A stretch of DNA of 21,164 nucleotides. It comes from DASUBN01 sp035691665 (lineage in GTDB: Bacteria > Pseudomonadota > Gammaproteobacteria > Natronospirales > REEB76). Below, piece after piece: positions 20,635 to 21,164 of the stretch; within the stretch, counting starts at the first letter, position 1, and every line of letters begins with the position of its first letter. Under the pieces are notes generated by a model, which made no database searches, was not told the DNA's origin, and was given only the letters and a program-made list of their open reading frames with translations. Made by a program: the position numbers and the translations under genes. The DNA lies in contig DASSIS010000084.1 in NCBI GenBank assembly GCA_035691665.1, positions 1 through 21,164 on the forward strand, given 5' to 3'.

Positions 20635-21164
20635 TTACTGATGGGTTGCCGCAGCCGGGGGCGCGGTGAGCTGCTGGTAACGAGCGATGTCGGCCGCGAA
20701 TTGCGCTTGTACTTGCTGCTTGTGCTGTTGTTCCTGCAGCAGTTGTTGCTGGTTGGCGACCAGCTGCGCCTGGGTGTCGCTCAGTTGCTTTTCCAGCTGC
20801 GGCGTCACCGGCTTGTTCTTGCTCTGCAGCTCGTTGGCCCGACCCTGCAGGTCCGCCAGGGTGTTCTGTAGCCCGGTGATGGTGCCGTTGAACACGTTGA
20901 TTTGTGCGTCGATCGCAGTGATCTTGCTGTCCCGGTCGCGGGTCATATCGGCCGTGGAACTATAGGTGTCGAGCAGCACCTTGTCGCGGGCGTTCTGGGC
21001 CGCCGCCGCCTGAGCCTGCGCTGCGGCCGCCTGTTGCGCCTGTGCCTCGGCAGCGATCTCTTGCGGCGTCTTCTGGGCCGCGGTGGCCTTGATGACGTTG
21101 CCCTGGCTGTCGATCTGCTCGTTCGCCTGGGCGGCATATTCCGGCGGGATGCTGCTCCCGTAAT
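20635..21164 (-). CDS. Gln/Ala-rich coiled-coil protein, DUF4124-like (partial, 5' end off window)
   Basis: The minus-strand frame ending at TAA 20635-20637 stays open to the right edge, giving the last 175 residues. The visible N-terminal part reads YGSSIPPEYAAQANEQID, then SQGNVIK. I associate this with the end of DUF4124-type domains, which usually follow a signal peptide and place the protein in the periplasm. A long Ala/Gln/Glu-rich coiled coil follows, broken near TYSSTADMTRDRDSKI, then a second heptad region (INVFNGTITGLQNTLADLQG to LLQEQQHKQQVQAQFAADIARYQQ) and an Ala/Pro tail. The function is unknown. Shorter in-frame starts inside the window (such as GTG at 20979) are not credible because the coding pattern continues upstream without a break. 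Confidence 0.8.
   Translation of the reverse strand, partial: YGSSIPPEYAAQANEQIDSQGNVIKATAAQKTPQEIAAEAQAQQAAAAQAQAAAAQNARDKVLLDTYSSTADMTRDRDSKITAIDAQINVFNGTITGLQNTLADLQGRANELQSKNKPVTPQLEKQLSDTQAQLVANQQQLLQEQQHKQQVQAQFAADIARYQQLTAPPAAATHQ

Overview
The window reads as a chromosomal segment of a high-GC gammaproteobacterium. The evidence is the dense coding with strong GC bias at third codon positions, the Shine-Dalgarno sites, and gene neighbourhoods that I recall from Pseudomonas-type genomes: coaD / YfhL-type ferredoxin / ggt; an HAD-IB phosphatase divergent from rppH; erpA / anmK / M23 peptidase / tyrS; and coaBC / dut. Species cannot be fixed from the sequence alone. A relative of the Xanthomonadales/Nevskiales group is a guess.

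Layout. 1-339 (-) is the N-terminus of a lipoprotein of the bacterial lipase N-terminal type. 437-3497 (+) carries rsmD, coaD, a 2[4Fe-4S] ferredoxin and a gamma-glutamyltranspeptidase, closed by a bidirectional terminator. 3559-9083 (-) is a cobalamin region: btuB behind a cobalamin riboswitch with its own promoter, an unknown lipoprotein with terminators behind it, then btuD, btuC and an HAD-IB phosphatase in one tight transcription unit (HAD first). rppH (+) is divergent from that unit. 9746-12235 (-) is an iron-uptake unit read as cupredoxin, FTR1 permease, outer-membrane barrel and perhaps a GNAT acetyltransferase. Its promoter is overlapped by two Fur-box-like sites. hemJ (-) lies next to it. 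13012-14668 (+) carries a DUF6776-type membrane coiled-coil protein, a bactofilin and erpA. 14914-17385 (-) carries anmK behind an M23 peptidoglycan peptidase. 17546-20567 (+) carries tyrS, coaBC and dut. A coiled-coil protein (-) is cut by the right edge.

Themes. Iron and Fe-S functions recur (FTR1 system, hemJ, erpA, ferredoxin), as do coenzyme A synthesis (coaD, coaBC), B12 import (btuB, btuC, btuD; no btuF here) and cell-wall turnover or shape (M23 peptidase, anmK, bactofilin).

The least ordinary parts are non-coding. Five different inverted repeats stand in a row between the DUF6776 gene and the bactofilin gene. More hairpins lie between erpA and anmK. Several of these hairpins, with unrelated stems, carry GGATG (or CATCC) at the tip. 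A palindromic element with conserved ends and a variable centre occurs twice, after erpA and after coaBC. erpA itself appears to be transcribed from a TATAAT placed so that the message would start at the AUG. CoaBC has Glu where the E. coli enzyme has its catalytic Cys158.
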